From Cystobacter fuscus DSM 2262 (lineage in GTDB: Bacteria; Myxococcota; Myxococcia; Myxococcales; Myxococcaceae), in NCBI RefSeq assembly GCF_000335475.2, contig NZ_ANAH02000069.1, positions 1-64,000 on the forward strand: a DNA stretch of 64,000 nt, written 5' to 3'. Shown piece after piece: positions 1-11,572 of the stretch. The position numbers and the translations under genes are program-made. Positions within the stretch are counted from its first letter, which is position 1. The number at the start of each line of letters is the position of its first letter. The notes beneath the pieces were generated by a model, which was not told where the DNA came from, did no database searches, and saw only the letters and a program-made list of their open reading frames with translations.

Positions 1-640
1 TTTCTCTTCCGTGGGGGCGCGGAACCTACTGCCGTTCCGCCCGTCGTGTCAACTCGCTTCGTCGACTCGTTTTTTCCCGCCCGCCGCTTGTTTGTCACCT
101 GCGTGACAACTTCGCTTCGGGGGAGGCGGCTTCTACCACCACCGCGTTTCGAGTCAACCCCGCTTCGTCGACTTCTTATTTCGCTCTGTTGTGCTTCGCT
201 CGGCCAGAGGTTCCCACCGCCAGTGCGGTTTCGCCTTTCCGTCCGAGGGGGCGCGGCTTCTATCGCCTCGTCCCAGGGGAGTCAACCACCTTCGTCGACT
301 CCTTCATCCCCGCTCTCCGCCTTCGGTCGCCTGCGCGACTTCGTCCGGTTCGTGGGAGCGCGGCTTCTACCACCGCCGCGTCTTGAGTCAACATCCCTTC
401 GTCGACTCGGTATTTCGTCTTTCTCGTCCAGGTGTCCCACCGCCAGCGCGGTTTCGCCTTCCTGTTCGAGGGGACGCGGCTTCTACCACCGCCGCGTCTC
501 GAGTCAACACTGCTTCGTCGACTCTCTATTTCGCCCTTCTCTCCCAGTCGTCACCGCGATGTCGCTTGCGCGATGTCGCCTTGCCGAGGGGCTGAGATTT
601 CTAACACCTTCGTTCGGGGAGTCAACTCCACCCGCGCATT
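1..640. repeat. Degenerate tandem array of about 105-129-bp hairpin-rich units
   Basis: Six copies of the core GTCAAC-(3-5 nt)-CTTCGTCGACT start near 47, 152, 281, 387, 502 and 621 (the last is degenerate). Between cores each unit carries a 5-bp stem with a 4-nt loop (94-107, 216-229, 326-339, 439-452, 561-574). The stems differ between units yet stay paired: GTCAC/GTGAC, ACCGC/GCGGT, GTCGC/GCGAC, ACCGC/GCGGT, GTCGC/GCGAT. A further hairpin with loop TTCTACCACC is perfect at 474-497 and nearly so at 358-381. Open frames across it are low-complexity Ser/Pro/Arg translations and are not credible genes. The array may continue left of the window. From 641 to 782 nothing else is recognisable apart from the leader of the next gene. 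Confidence 0.75.
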
Positions 641-782
641 GGAAAGGAGGTTGGGGAACACAGCATCTCGACCGTTCCGGGCTCATCCTCGCTGCAGGCA
701 TGGAAACGAGCGCTTGCAGGGCTCGCGCGTCCATGTGCGCCACCATCGCCCCGTGTACACCCACGCGATAAGCTCCCACTCC

Positions 783-1157
783 ATGCGACTGCTCCTCAAT
801 CTCCTGTGGGTCGTACTCGGTGGTGGATTCATCATCGCGCTCGAGTACCTACTCGGTGGGCTACTGCTCTGCCTCACCATCGTCGGCATCCCCTTTGGGG
901 TGCAGTGCTTCAAGCTCGCCGGACTCGGCTTGTTCCCCTTCGGCAAGGACATCGTCGACGTGCCAGGCGCCAGCCCCCTGGGCTGTGTGCTCAACGTCTT
1001 CTGGATCGTCGTCGCTGGCGTGTGGATCTTCTTGAGTCACATCGGGCTCGCCCTGGGGCTCGCCGTGACCCTCATCGGAATCCCCTTCGCCATCCAGCAC
1101 GTGAAGCTCGCCCTGCTCGCCCTCGCCCCCTTCGGCAAGCTCGTGCGCGACGCGTGA
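783..1157 (+). CDS. YccF domain-containing inner membrane protein
   Basis: A 124-residue protein made almost wholly of hydrophobic segments. It has two repeated halves, each with a long membrane stretch followed by a conserved motif: TIVGIPFGVQCFKLA near residue 38 and TLIGIPFAIQHVKLA near residue 98. This IGIPF-x-Q-x-x-K-L-A motif and the length (about 120-150 residues) are typical of the YccF family, whose molecular role is unknown. The start was taken at the ATG of 783 because the upstream extension in this frame runs back into the repeat array and is not protein-like. It converges with the next gene, ending six bases from that gene's stop. Confidence 0.85.
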   Translation: MRLLLNLLWVVLGGGFIIALEYLLGGLLLCLTIVGIPFGVQCFKLAGLGLFPFGKDIVDVPGASPLGCVLNVFWIVVAGVWIFLSHIGLALGLAVTLIGIPFAIQHVKLALLALAPFGKLVRDA

Positions 1158-1163
1158 GTGGCC

Positions 1164-1763
1164 TCAGAACGCCACGCCGAATGCCAGACGAGGCGTGGGC
1201 ACGATCTCCACCCGGAGTGCACCCTCCCCCGCCGGGGACTCCAGGTCGGGAATGGATCGGTACTGGGCCGAGAAGCCCGCGGCGAGCGTGAACCGATTGA
1301 ACAACACCAGCGTCCAGCCCACGCTCCCGCCCAGCCCCACTCCAATCCCCCTGCGTCGCACCCGATCCTGGGAGCGAAGTTGGTAGTTCGCGCTCAGCTC
1401 GGGGCCGAAGTAGATGCCACTCGGCGCAGTGCCCAACACGAAGAGCCGGATACCCAGGGTCCCCGACAAACCCAGACTCCAGGTTTCCGGTGTGCGGCCG
1501 TAGGCGAACTCCGGCGCCACGTACAACGAGAAGCCGCGGCCAAAGGCCCGCTCGTACTCGATCCCAAGTTGTGAGTGCGAGAGCGCCAGGGGATTGATGG
1601 TGAAGGTATTGCGCGCCCCCAGGTCCTCTTCCACCGGGGGCTTCGGCTTGCCAATGCCCGAGAACCAATCCCGGAACCGCGTCAGGACGTCGTCCTCCGC
1701 TCGCGCCATCCCCGGCGACAGGACCCACAGTAAAAAGAAGATGCTCAGCACGGTGCGATGCAT
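1164..1763 (-). CDS. Predicted outer-membrane beta-barrel protein
   Basis: A 199-residue protein with a clear Sec signal peptide (residues 1-22, cleavage after ARA). After a charged linker there are about eight alternating hydrophobic/aromatic strands rich in Gly, Tyr and Phe, ending in a terminal aromatic (LAFGVAF), as expected for a small outer-membrane barrel. No catalytic motif is visible, and the specific family cannot be named from sequence alone; DUF3575-like and OmpW-like barrels are possibilities. It is monocistronic, and about 200 bases separate its start from the divergent cytochrome gene. Confidence 0.6.
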   Translation of the reverse strand: MHRTVLSIFFLLWVLSPGMARAEDDVLTRFRDWFSGIGKPKPPVEEDLGARNTFTINPLALSHSQLGIEYERAFGRGFSLYVAPEFAYGRTPETWSLGLSGTLGIRLFVLGTAPSGIYFGPELSANYQLRSQDRVRRRGIGVGLGGSVGWTLVLFNRFTLAAGFSAQYRSIPDLESPAGEGALRVEIVPTPRLAFGVAF

Positions 1764-1969
1764 GGTGCGCTCGTGGGTCGAACGTCTCGTGGGGAAGGTC
1801 CTTCGAAGCCGCGACGGCCTTCATCATTAGGGCACAGCGACCACCGGCTCAAGGCGCTTCACTCTCCCCCCGCTGACCCGCCATGGAATCGAGCGCTCGG
1901 TGAATCAGTGTATCTTCGTCTTTTCACTGTCCCCGAAATCCTACGGTTCGACCCCCGCGAGGTGGCCGC

Positions 1970-4723
<2,754 letters not shown>

Positions 4724-4738
4724 GCCACGTCCAGGAGC

Positions 4739-4760
4739 CGCCGGGCCCCGAAGCCCGGCG
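4739..4760 (+). terminator. GC-rich hairpin after the propeller-cytochrome gene
   Basis: A perfect 8-bp stem (CGCCGGGC/GCCCGGCG) with a 6-base loop lies 16 bases after the stop. There is no T-run, as is common in high-GC genomes. It may end or weaken transcription before the kinase gene. Confidence 0.5.
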
Positions 4761-4808
4761 CGACTCCCCGCAGATGCACCCCCCTGGGGGTAACGCCCAT
4801 CCTCTTCC

Positions 4809-7052
4809 ATGCCCCCGCCCCCCTCCGCTCCCCCGCCCTCCTCCCTGGCCCGCTCGACGCTCATCCACATGGGCGTGCGCATCGCGATCATCATCGCGCT
4901 GACCACCTTCTTCAGCTACCTCCACATCTTCAATGCCCTGCGCACCGAAACGCTCGTCCAACTGGAGCGCGGCGTTCTCGAGCGCGTGCAGCGCGAACAG
5001 GCCATCTTCGTGCTCGCCCAGGACAACCACGCCCTGCTCAAGCAGGTCTTCGAGGAGCGGGTGCGCTTCTGGCGCCAGGAGGATCCCCGCGCGCCGTTCG
5101 ACCGGCTGTTCGTCCAGTTGCCCGATGGGTCGACCCGCAGCCGGCTCGAGGGCTTCGATGGCACCCGGATGCCCTGTCTCTTCATCCCCCAGGGATTGAA
5201 CGTCGACGCGCGGTTGCAGCGCTCGCTCCTGGCCGCCTACGACGTGCTCTCGCAGTACGGTCCCGCCTTCCACGTGCGCTTCACGGACACGTACATCTCG
5301 TTTCCCGGCGGCGCGGTGGTGCTCTACTGGCCAGCCCAGCCCACCTGGTGCCATGACGCCACGCCCTCGTTCAACGTCAACGAGTTCGATTTCTACGCCC
5401 TCAGCACGCCCGAGAAGGATCCACTCCGCCAGACCGTCTGGACCGGCATCATCGCGGACCCCGTCGCCCACACGTGGACCGTCTCCGCCTCCACGCCCGT
5501 CGATCTGGACGGCCAGCACACCGCGACCCTCACCCACGACATCCTCATCGAACAGTTGCTCGAGCGCACCATCAACGAGCATCTGCCGAGCGCCTACAAC
5601 ATGCTCCTGCGCGACAATGGGGAACTGCTCGCCCACCCCGCGATGAAGATGAACACCGGCGCGTCAGGCGTCTCGCTCGCCGAGTTCAACCCCGCCCCGT
5701 ACCAGAAGCACGTGAAGTCCATCCTGGAGGCCATCCGACGCTCGCCCGAGCAGCTCATCAAGCGCCTGCCCGAATCCAATGAGTACGCCGCCACGGCCCC
5801 GCTCAAGGGGCCCGGGTGGATCTTCGTGACGATCCTGCCCGAACACGCCGTCTCCTCGACCGCCCTGGGCGTGGCGCGCTACATCCTGGCGTTCGGCGTG
5901 CTGTCGCTGCTCCTGGAGCTCGGCATCATGTACTGGGTGCTCAAGCAGCAGATCTCCCGCCCCCTGTTGGCCTTCACCCAGGCCACCGACCAGCTGGCGG
6001 GCGGTGACTTCCAGGTCGGGTTGGATCTCTCCCGCAGCGACGAGCTGGGGCGGCTCGCGCACGCGTTCCAGCGCATGGCCAGTGAGCTCCAACGGCGAGA
6101 GGAGGCCTTGCGGCAGGCCAACGAGGGGCTGGAACAGCGCGTGGAGTCGCGCACCCGGGAGCTCCAGGCCGTCCATCGGCAACTGGTCGACACCGCGCGG
6201 CAGGTGGGCCGGGCCGAGGTCGCCACCAACGTCCTGCACAACGTGGGCAACGTGCTCAACAGCGTGCACACCTCGGCGCTGATGGCCCGTGAGCGGCTCG
6301 CGGGGCTGAAGCTCGAGAGCGTGGAGCGCGTGGTGGGCCTGTTCCAGGCGCATCAGGAAGACCTCGCGACCTTCCTCACCCAGGACGAGCGCGGCCGCAG
6401 CGTACTGCCCTTCCTCAGCCAGCTGGGCAAGCACATGCAGGAGGAGCGTCAGGAAATCCATGCCCTGCTCAACGACGTCAACCGGTACACCGAGCACATC
6501 GGCGCCATCGTCAAGTTGCAGCAGCAGTACGCCCGGAATCCCCAGCACATCTACGAGCCGGTCGACCTGGCGGAGTTGGTGGAGGATGCCCTGCGCATCA
6601 ACGATGCCGCGCTCGGCCGGCATTCCGTCCGGGTGGAACGCCAGTTCGAAGCGCTCCCCCCGGTGGTGACCGAGAAGCACAAGGTGTTGATGATCCTCGT
6701 CAACCTCATCAGCAACGCCAAGTACGCCGTGGAGTCCGTACCCGAGCAGGAGCGGTGTGTGACCGTGCGACTGCAACGCCCCAACGCCGAGCGGATCCAG
6801 CTCTCCGTGCAGGACAATGGGGTGGGAATCCCGTCCGAGATGCTCACGCGAATCTTCCAACATGGCTTCACCACTCGCGAGGGCGGACACGGCTTCGGCC
6901 TGCACTCCAGCGCCTTGGCGGCCCAGGAAATGGGCGGCTCGCTGCTGGCTCGCAGCGACGGACCCGCTCAGGGGGCCACGTTCATCCTCGATCTGCCCCT
7001 CCAACCGCAAACCGGACGCCAGGACACTCCTAAAGAAAATAGCGGTGCCTGA
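4809..7052 (+). CDS. Membrane sensor histidine kinase (HAMP, LHNVGN-type H-box)
   Basis: A 747-residue two-transmembrane kinase. A first membrane segment (about 21-42) is followed by an extracytoplasmic sensor region of about 300 residues, a second membrane segment (about 355-378) and a HAMP domain (about 380-432). A coiled coil leads to an H-box with the form VATNVLHNVGNVLNS; the phosphoacceptor is probably the His in LHNVGN. This is an unusual but recurrent histidine-kinase subtype. The ATPase domain shows an N-box (NLISNAKYAV), DNGVGIP, an F-box (IFQHGFTTR) and GHGFGLHSS. There is no receiver domain and no response-regulator gene adjacent, so it is probably an orphan kinase. The start at 4809 lacks a clear ribosome binding site; the ATG at 4869 is an alternative. 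Confidence 0.85.
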   Translation: MPPPPSAPPPSSLARSTLIHMGVRIAIIIALTTFFSYLHIFNALRTETLVQLERGVLERVQREQAIFVLAQDNHALLKQVFEERVRFWRQEDPRAPFDRLFVQLPDGSTRSRLEGFDGTRMPCLFIPQGLNVDARLQRSLLAAYDVLSQYGPAFHVRFTDTYISFPGGAVVLYWPAQPTWCHDATPSFNVNEFDFYALSTPEKDPLRQTVWTGIIADPVAHTWTVSASTPVDLDGQHTATLTHDILIEQLLERTINEHLPSAYNMLLRDNGELLAHPAMKMNTGASGVSLAEFNPAPYQKHVKSILEAIRRSPEQLIKRLPESNEYAATAPLKGPGWIFVTILPEHAVSSTALGVARYILAFGVLSLLLELGIMYWVLKQQISRPLLAFTQATDQLAGGDFQVGLDLSRSDELGRLAHAFQRMASELQRREEALRQANEGLEQRVESRTRELQAVHRQLVDTARQVGRAEVATNVLHNVGNVLNSVHTSALMARERLAGLKLESVERVVGLFQAHQEDLATFLTQDERGRSVLPFLSQLGKHMQEERQEIHALLNDVNRYTEHIGAIVKLQQQYARNPQHIYEPVDLAELVEDALRINDAALGRHSVRVERQFEALPPVVTEKHKVLMILVNLISNAKYAVESVPEQERCVTVRLQRPNAERIQLSVQDNGVGIPSEMLTRIFQHGFTTREGGHGFGLHSSALAAQEMGGSLLARSDGPAQGATFILDLPLQPQTGRQDTPKENSGA

Positions 7053-7106
7053 AGCGTCCATCTCTGCTTTGTATCCACCCGAGTGCACGGAAAGGGATCA
7101 CGACCC

Positions 7107-7577
7107 ATGTCGGACAAGACCATCATCATCGAGGGACTCGAAGCGCTGCGAGCGGCGGTGGGACGCAAGCTCGGCAACTCCGAGTGGAAGACGCTCACGG
7201 ACGCGGAGATCGCGCGCTTCGCCGAGGCCACGGGTGACTTGCAGTGGATCCACCTGGACCGCGAGCGCTGCGCGCGCGAGTCGCCCTTCGGCGTGCCCGT
7301 GGCCCATGGCTACTACACCGTCTCGCGCATCGCCGGCCTGATCTTCGAGGCCCTCGAGGTGCGTGGCTTCTCGCTCGTACTCAACTACGGCCTCAACAAG
7401 GTGCGCTTCCCCGCCCCCCTCAAGTCCGGCGCCCGCTACCGGCTGGCGCTCGAATTGAAGGAGATCAAGGAGCTGCCCAAGGGGGTCGAAGCCCTGCTGA
7501 TCGCCACCATCGAGATCGAGGGCGAGCCCAAGCCGGCCTGCGTCGCCGAGGTGCTCTACCGCTACATGCTCGCGTGA
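7107..7577 (+). CDS. MaoC-family hot-dog dehydratase
   Basis: A 156-residue single hot-dog domain. The VAHGYYTVSRIAGLI helix and the preceding FAEATGDLQWIHLD stretch match the (R)-specific enoyl-CoA hydratase/MaoC hydratase motif, with the Asp and His expected to activate water. It probably hydrates a 2-enoyl thioester (CoA or ACP) in fatty-acid metabolism. The start was set at 7107 because AAAGGGA lies ten bases upstream; the ATG at 7083 has no such site. Its last 16 bases overlap the 3' end of the convergent aminotransferase gene. Confidence 0.82.
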   Translation: MSDKTIIIEGLEALRAAVGRKLGNSEWKTLTDAEIARFAEATGDLQWIHLDRERCARESPFGVPVAHGYYTVSRIAGLIFEALEVRGFSLVLNYGLNKVRFPAPLKSGARYRLALELKEIKELPKGVEALLIATIEIEGEPKPACVAEVLYRYMLA

Positions 7578-8746
7578 GCCAGCAGGCCCGAGCGCGCCAC
7601 CCGCTCGACGGCCTCCGCCAGGCGCTCCTCGCCTTGCACGAGGGCGAGCCGCACATAGCCCTCGCCCATCGCGCCAAAGCCACTGCCGGGCACCACGGTG
7701 ACCCCCGTCCGCTCCAGCAGAGCCATGGAGAAGGCGAGACTGGACTCGAATCCCCGGGGGATGGGTGCCCAGCAGAACATGGTGGCCCGGGGCTTGGGGA
7801 CGTCCCAGCCCACGCGCACGAGCCCGTCCACCAGCACGTCCCGGCGCCGCTGGTAGGTGGCCGCCAGCTCGACCACGCTTTCCTGCGGCCCCGTCAGGGC
7901 GGCCACCGCGGCCAGTTGGATGGGACGGAACAGCCCATAGTCCAGGTGGGCCTTCACCTCCGCGAGCAGACCCAGCAGCCGCGCGTTGCCCACCGCGTAC
8001 GCGATGCGCGCTCCCGCCAGGTTGTACGTCTTGGACAGGGAGTTGAACTCCAGGCCCACCTCCCGCGCGCCCGGCGTCTCCAGGAAGCTCGGCGGCCGGT
8101 ACCCGTCGAAGGCCAGCTCGCTGTAGGCCGCGTCATGCAACACCACCGTGCCGTAGCGGCGCGCGAAGGCCACCACCTTCTCGAAGAACCCCGGCTGGAC
8201 GATGGCCGCGAGCGGGTTGCTCGGGTAGTTGAGCAGCAACAGCCGGGCACGCCGCTTGACGTCCTCCGGCAGCGCCTCCAGGTCCGGCAGGTGGCCGTGC
8301 TCGGCCTTCAAGGGCACCGGATGCAGCCGCGCCCCCGCCAGCACGGGCCCCGCCGTGTAGATGGGGTAGCCCGGATCCGGCACCAGCACGAGATCTCCGG
8401 GATCCGTGAACGCCTGGGTGAGGTGGGCCAGGCCCTCCTGCGAACCGGTCAACCCCAGCACCTCGGTGCCAGGATCCAACGTCACGCCGAAGCGGCGCTG
8501 ATAGGCGAACGCCACCGCCTCCCGGAAGGCCGGTAGATCCTTGAGCGGGTAGCCGTAATGGCCCGGCTCCCGCACCGCCCGCGCGAGGGCCTCGATGACA
8601 TGGGGAGCGGGAGGCAGATCCGGACTGCCGATGGACAGGTTGAGGACGTCGGCGCCAGTGGCGAGCTTGCGCTGGCGCGCCTCGTCCATGGTGGAGAAGA
8701 CGGAAGCGGAGAGCTGGCGCAGACGCAGGGGTTTGTGCTCGGACAT
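7562..8746 (-). CDS. Class I/II PLP aminotransferase, LL-diaminopimelate aminotransferase-like
   Basis: A 394-residue fold-type I PLP enzyme. The Schiff-base lysine is K239 in NSLSKTYN, followed by the phosphate-binding Arg in LAGAR. NYPSNPLA (about 173-180) and the DPGYPIY motif (about 124-130) are typical of the DapL/AlaA-like aminotransferase group. It transfers an amino group to a 2-oxo acid. Synthesis of LL-diaminopimelate for lysine and peptidoglycan is plausible, but related enzymes act on alanine, glutamate or aromatic substrates, so the substrate is inferred. It is the last gene of a leftward run (kinase, SMR protein, aminotransferase) with gaps of 12 and 27 bases. Confidence 0.75.
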   Translation of the reverse strand: MSEHKPLRLRQLSASVFSTMDEARQRKLATGADVLNLSIGSPDLPPAPHVIEALARAVREPGHYGYPLKDLPAFREAVAFAYQRRFGVTLDPGTEVLGLTGSQEGLAHLTQAFTDPGDLVLVPDPGYPIYTAGPVLAGARLHPVPLKAEHGHLPDLEALPEDVKRRARLLLLNYPSNPLAAIVQPGFFEKVVAFARRYGTVVLHDAAYSELAFDGYRPPSFLETPGAREVGLEFNSLSKTYNLAGARIAYAVGNARLLGLLAEVKAHLDYGLFRPIQLAAVAALTGPQESVVELAATYQRRRDVLVDGLVRVGWDVPKPRATMFCWAPIPRGFESSLAFSMALLERTGVTVVPGSGFGAMGEGYVRLALVQGEERLAEAVERVARSGLLAHASM

Positions 8747-8773
8747 GGGACGGGCGCCCCTCTACCACGCCCC

Positions 8774-9094
8774 CTAGTCACCGCGCAGCAACGCCACGCC
8801 GCAGAGGATGAGCAGCACGGCCAGCAGCCGCCTGGGTGACAGGCCCTCGTGGAAGAGCGCCACGCTGAAGACGAGCGTCAGGGCCGCCTCCAGTCCGAGC
8901 ACCGCCACGTACACGACGCCCAGGTCCGCCTGGCGCAGCGCGAGCGCCTGGAGCACCGCCCCCAGCACGAAGAGCCCCAGGAAGGCCAGCGTCGGCAGGG
9001 GGCGGGAGACCCCCTCCGAGAGCTTCATGAAGATGCCGCCCCCCGCGAAGCAGACGGCCGTGAAGAGCAGCAACACCATGTTCCTGGCGGACAC
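8774..9094 (-). CDS. Small multidrug resistance/EamA-type four-helix membrane transporter
   Basis: A 106-residue protein with four predicted membrane helices separated by short loops. This is the size and layout of the SMR/EmrE and single-EamA families, which work as dimers. The helix 3-4 region (LEAALTLVFSVALFHEGLSPRRLLAVLLI) resembles the EamA helix pair. The EmrE-type glutamate of helix 1 is not obvious, so a drug-efflux role is uncertain; lipid carrier or metabolite transport is equally possible. Translation starts at GTG 9094 with GGGAGG upstream, 12 bases after the kinase stop, which implies co-transcription. Confidence 0.65.
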   Translation of the reverse strand: MSARNMVLLLFTAVCFAGGGIFMKLSEGVSRPLPTLAFLGLFVLGAVLQALALRQADLGVVYVAVLGLEAALTLVFSVALFHEGLSPRRLLAVLLILCGVALLRGD

Positions 9095-9106
9095 CCGGCC
9101 TCCCTC

Positions 9107-11281
9107 TCAGTCGTGTGCGGGCTCGCTCGTGCCCCGGCCATTCACCGGCAGGAGCAGGACGAAGGTGGTGCCCCGGCCCAGCTCGCTGCGCACCCGGATC
9201 TCTCCCCCCATCTTCTGGATGATGGACTGGCTGATGGACAGCCCAAGCCCCGTGCCCGCGCCCGCGGGCTTGGTGGTGAAGAAGGGCTCGAAGATGTGGG
9301 GCAACACCTCGGGGGGGATGCCCGTGCCGGTGTCGGCGATGTCGATGCGCACCCAATCTCCCTCCACCCCGGTGCTCACCCGGAGCAGGTTGTGCGCCGG
9401 CGTCCCGGAGCGCATGGCGTGCGCGGCGTTGATGACCAGGTTGAGGAAGACCTGGCTCAGCCGGCCCTCGCTGGCGGGGACGAGCGGCAGCACGCTCGCG
9501 TAGTGCTTCTCCACCCGCGCCGTGTGCTTCAACTCGGCGTGGGCCATGCGCAGCACGACGTCCAGACACGCATGCAGGTCCACGGGCGCCACCTCCTCGC
9601 CCGCCGTATGGGAGAAGAAGCGCATGTCGCGCACGATGTCCCGGATGCGCCGGCCTCCGGTCAGGGACTCGGCGAGGATGTCCTTCACCTCCGTGAGCGT
9701 CTCCCCCACGCGCGGCGGCAGCCCCGGCATCGCCGCCAGGGTCGCTTCCAGCTCGTCACGGCACTCCTGGAGATAGGTGAGGTTGGAGAGCACGTAGGCC
9801 GTCGGGTTGTTGATCTCATGGGCGATACCCGCCGCCAGTGCGCCCATGGACGCGAGCCGCTCGTTCTGGATGAACTGCTGCTCCAGCCGCCATTTCTCGG
9901 TGACGTCCCGGCCCACGAGGAGCATCCGCCGCTGCGTTCCCGTCACCTGGAGCGAGGCGGTGATGCTCAGCACCACGCGCTCTCCCGAGGCCGAGCGCAG
10001 GCCCTGGTTCTCCAGGCGCACCGTGCCGAAAGCGAGCAGATCCCTCAGGGCCTGGCGCAGGGTCTCGCGCTCGTTCTCCAGGCATAGCGATTCGAGCACC
10101 GTGCCCCGCAGACGCTCCTCGGAGATGCCCAACAGCCGCTCCGCCACGGGGTTGACGTGCAGCACGCGCCCGTCCTCATGCAGCATGAAGACGGCCTCGC
10201 CCGAGTGCTCCATCAGGTAGTTGTTGCGCTCGTGCGCCTCGAGCACCTGGGCTTCCAGGCTCGCCGCGTAGCGCTCCAGCAGCGACTTGGCCTCGCGCAG
10301 CGCCGCCTCCTGGCGTCGGCGCTCGCTGATGTCGGCGTAGATGCCCACCATGCCCCGCACGGAGCCATCCTCGTTCTTGAGAGGCACCTTGCTGGTGAGC
10401 ACCCAGGCATCCTCCGTCACGCCGAGCAGCCGCAGGGGCTCCTCGAAGGACAGCCTGGGCACGCCGGACTCCATCACCGCGGCATCATCCCGGCGGTACT
10501 TCTCGGCCAGCTCGCGCGGCAGGGGCAGCTCGAAGTCCGTCTTCCCGATGAGCTCCGCGGGAGACGCCACGCCCATGTCCCGCGCGAACTGCGGATTGGC
10601 GCCCAGGTAGGCGCTGTTGCGGTCCTTCCAGAACACCGAGTACGGAATGTGGGTGAGGATGCTGCGCAGCAGGGCCTGCTTCTCGCGCAGCCGGGTCTCG
10701 ACGCGCTGGCGCTCGCGCATCTCCGCCTCGAGCGTCGCGTTGAGCTGGCGCATCTTCTCCTGGGTCCGCTCCAGCTCCTCGTTGTGCTCCCGCATCTTCT
10801 GCATCTGGGCGCGCAGGCGCAGCAACAGTTCCACCTGCCGCTTGAGCCCGAGCAGGATGTGACGCTGGGAGTCACTGAGCGTCCGGGGCCGCGGATCAAT
10901 GACGCACAGGGTGCCCAGGTTGTAGCCATCCTCCGTCTGGATGGGGGCGCCCGCATAGAAGCGGATGAAGGGAAACCCCTGGACGAGCGGGTTGGTGGCG
11001 AAGCGCGCATCCGCCCGCGCGTCCTCGACGAGAAAGAGACTCTCCCCCTCGATGGCATGGGTGCAGAAGGAGATGTTCCGATCCGTCTCTTCCACCCCCT
11101 CCAGGCCCACGTTCGCCTTGAACCACTGCCGCTCCCGGTCCAACAGGCTGATGAGGGCGATGGGCGTTCCACACGACTCGGCGGCGAGCCGCACGATGTC
11201 GTCGAAATCGGGCTCGGGAGCAGTATCGAGAAGCCCCGAGCGAGTCAGGGCTTCGAGGCGTTGGCGCTCGTCCACCGGCAT
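9107..11281 (-). CDS. Cytosolic GAF-PAS-PAS sensor histidine kinase
   Basis: About 724 residues with no membrane segment. An N-terminal GAF domain (about 10-165; it starts with the RLEALTRSGLLDTAPEPDFDD signature and contains FCTHAI) is followed by a coiled coil, PAS 1 (about 205-325), a second coiled coil, PAS 2 (about 365-465), a HisKA domain with H-box GALAAGIAHEINNP, and a HATPase domain (NLVINAAHAM, DTGTGIP, FEPFFTTKP, GTGLGLSIS). All catalytic boxes are intact. The ATG at 11281 is preferred over a GTG at 11329 because it precedes the start of family homology directly, although neither has a strong ribosome site. No response regulator is adjacent. It leads a leftward operon with the SMR and aminotransferase genes. 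Confidence 0.85.
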   Translation of the reverse strand: MPVDERQRLEALTRSGLLDTAPEPDFDDIVRLAAESCGTPIALISLLDRERQWFKANVGLEGVEETDRNISFCTHAIEGESLFLVEDARADARFATNPLVQGFPFIRFYAGAPIQTEDGYNLGTLCVIDPRPRTLSDSQRHILLGLKRQVELLLRLRAQMQKMREHNEELERTQEKMRQLNATLEAEMRERQRVETRLREKQALLRSILTHIPYSVFWKDRNSAYLGANPQFARDMGVASPAELIGKTDFELPLPRELAEKYRRDDAAVMESGVPRLSFEEPLRLLGVTEDAWVLTSKVPLKNEDGSVRGMVGIYADISERRRQEAALREAKSLLERYAASLEAQVLEAHERNNYLMEHSGEAVFMLHEDGRVLHVNPVAERLLGISEERLRGTVLESLCLENERETLRQALRDLLAFGTVRLENQGLRSASGERVVLSITASLQVTGTQRRMLLVGRDVTEKWRLEQQFIQNERLASMGALAAGIAHEINNPTAYVLSNLTYLQECRDELEATLAAMPGLPPRVGETLTEVKDILAESLTGGRRIRDIVRDMRFFSHTAGEEVAPVDLHACLDVVLRMAHAELKHTARVEKHYASVLPLVPASEGRLSQVFLNLVINAAHAMRSGTPAHNLLRVSTGVEGDWVRIDIADTGTGIPPEVLPHIFEPFFTTKPAGAGTGLGLSISQSIIQKMGGEIRVRSELGRGTTFVLLLPVNGRGTSEPAHD

Positions 11282-11488
11282 TTCTAGAGAGGCTACACCC
11301 AGAGTGAGCGGCGAGCAGCGTGAAGTCACGGGTTCGACCCTTCACCAAGACGCTCCACCGGCACTCGACCTCAGCGCACCTGATGGACGGTTCAAGTCTG
11401 GAACATGCAATGACGCGGGGCGCACAGGCATCCCTCCTGCCACCAACTGCCCACTACTGCTCACTTGAGTGGCATTTCCGCGAGGCAT

Positions 11489-11501
11489 CCCACGCCGTGG
11501 G
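11489..11501. promoter_or_regulatory. Palindrome upstream of the oxidoreductase gene
   Basis: CCCACG-C-CGTGGG is a perfect 6-bp inverted repeat, flanked on both sides by GGCATCC (11484-11490 and 11501-11507). It lies about 72 bases before the oxidoreductase start. It is a candidate repressor site; no regulator gene is adjacent. Confidence 0.3.
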
Positions 11502-11572
11502 GCATCCAACCGCCCGCGTCCCGGACGAGGCATCGGGCACGCGGACGGAAACCCACACAGGGAGGAACAGCA

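Noticed and set aside
1-640. CRISPR array or integron attC array as an explanation for the repeats
   Set aside because: Units lack unique spacers of constant length, and no cas gene is near. GTCAAC faintly recalls attC core ends, but there are no cassette genes between copies and no integrase.
11325-11346. GGGTTCGACCC with a following CACCA, like the T-arm and 3' end of a tRNA
   Set aside because: The T-stem is only three pairs and no matching acceptor stem or anticodon arm was found in the 90 bases upstream.
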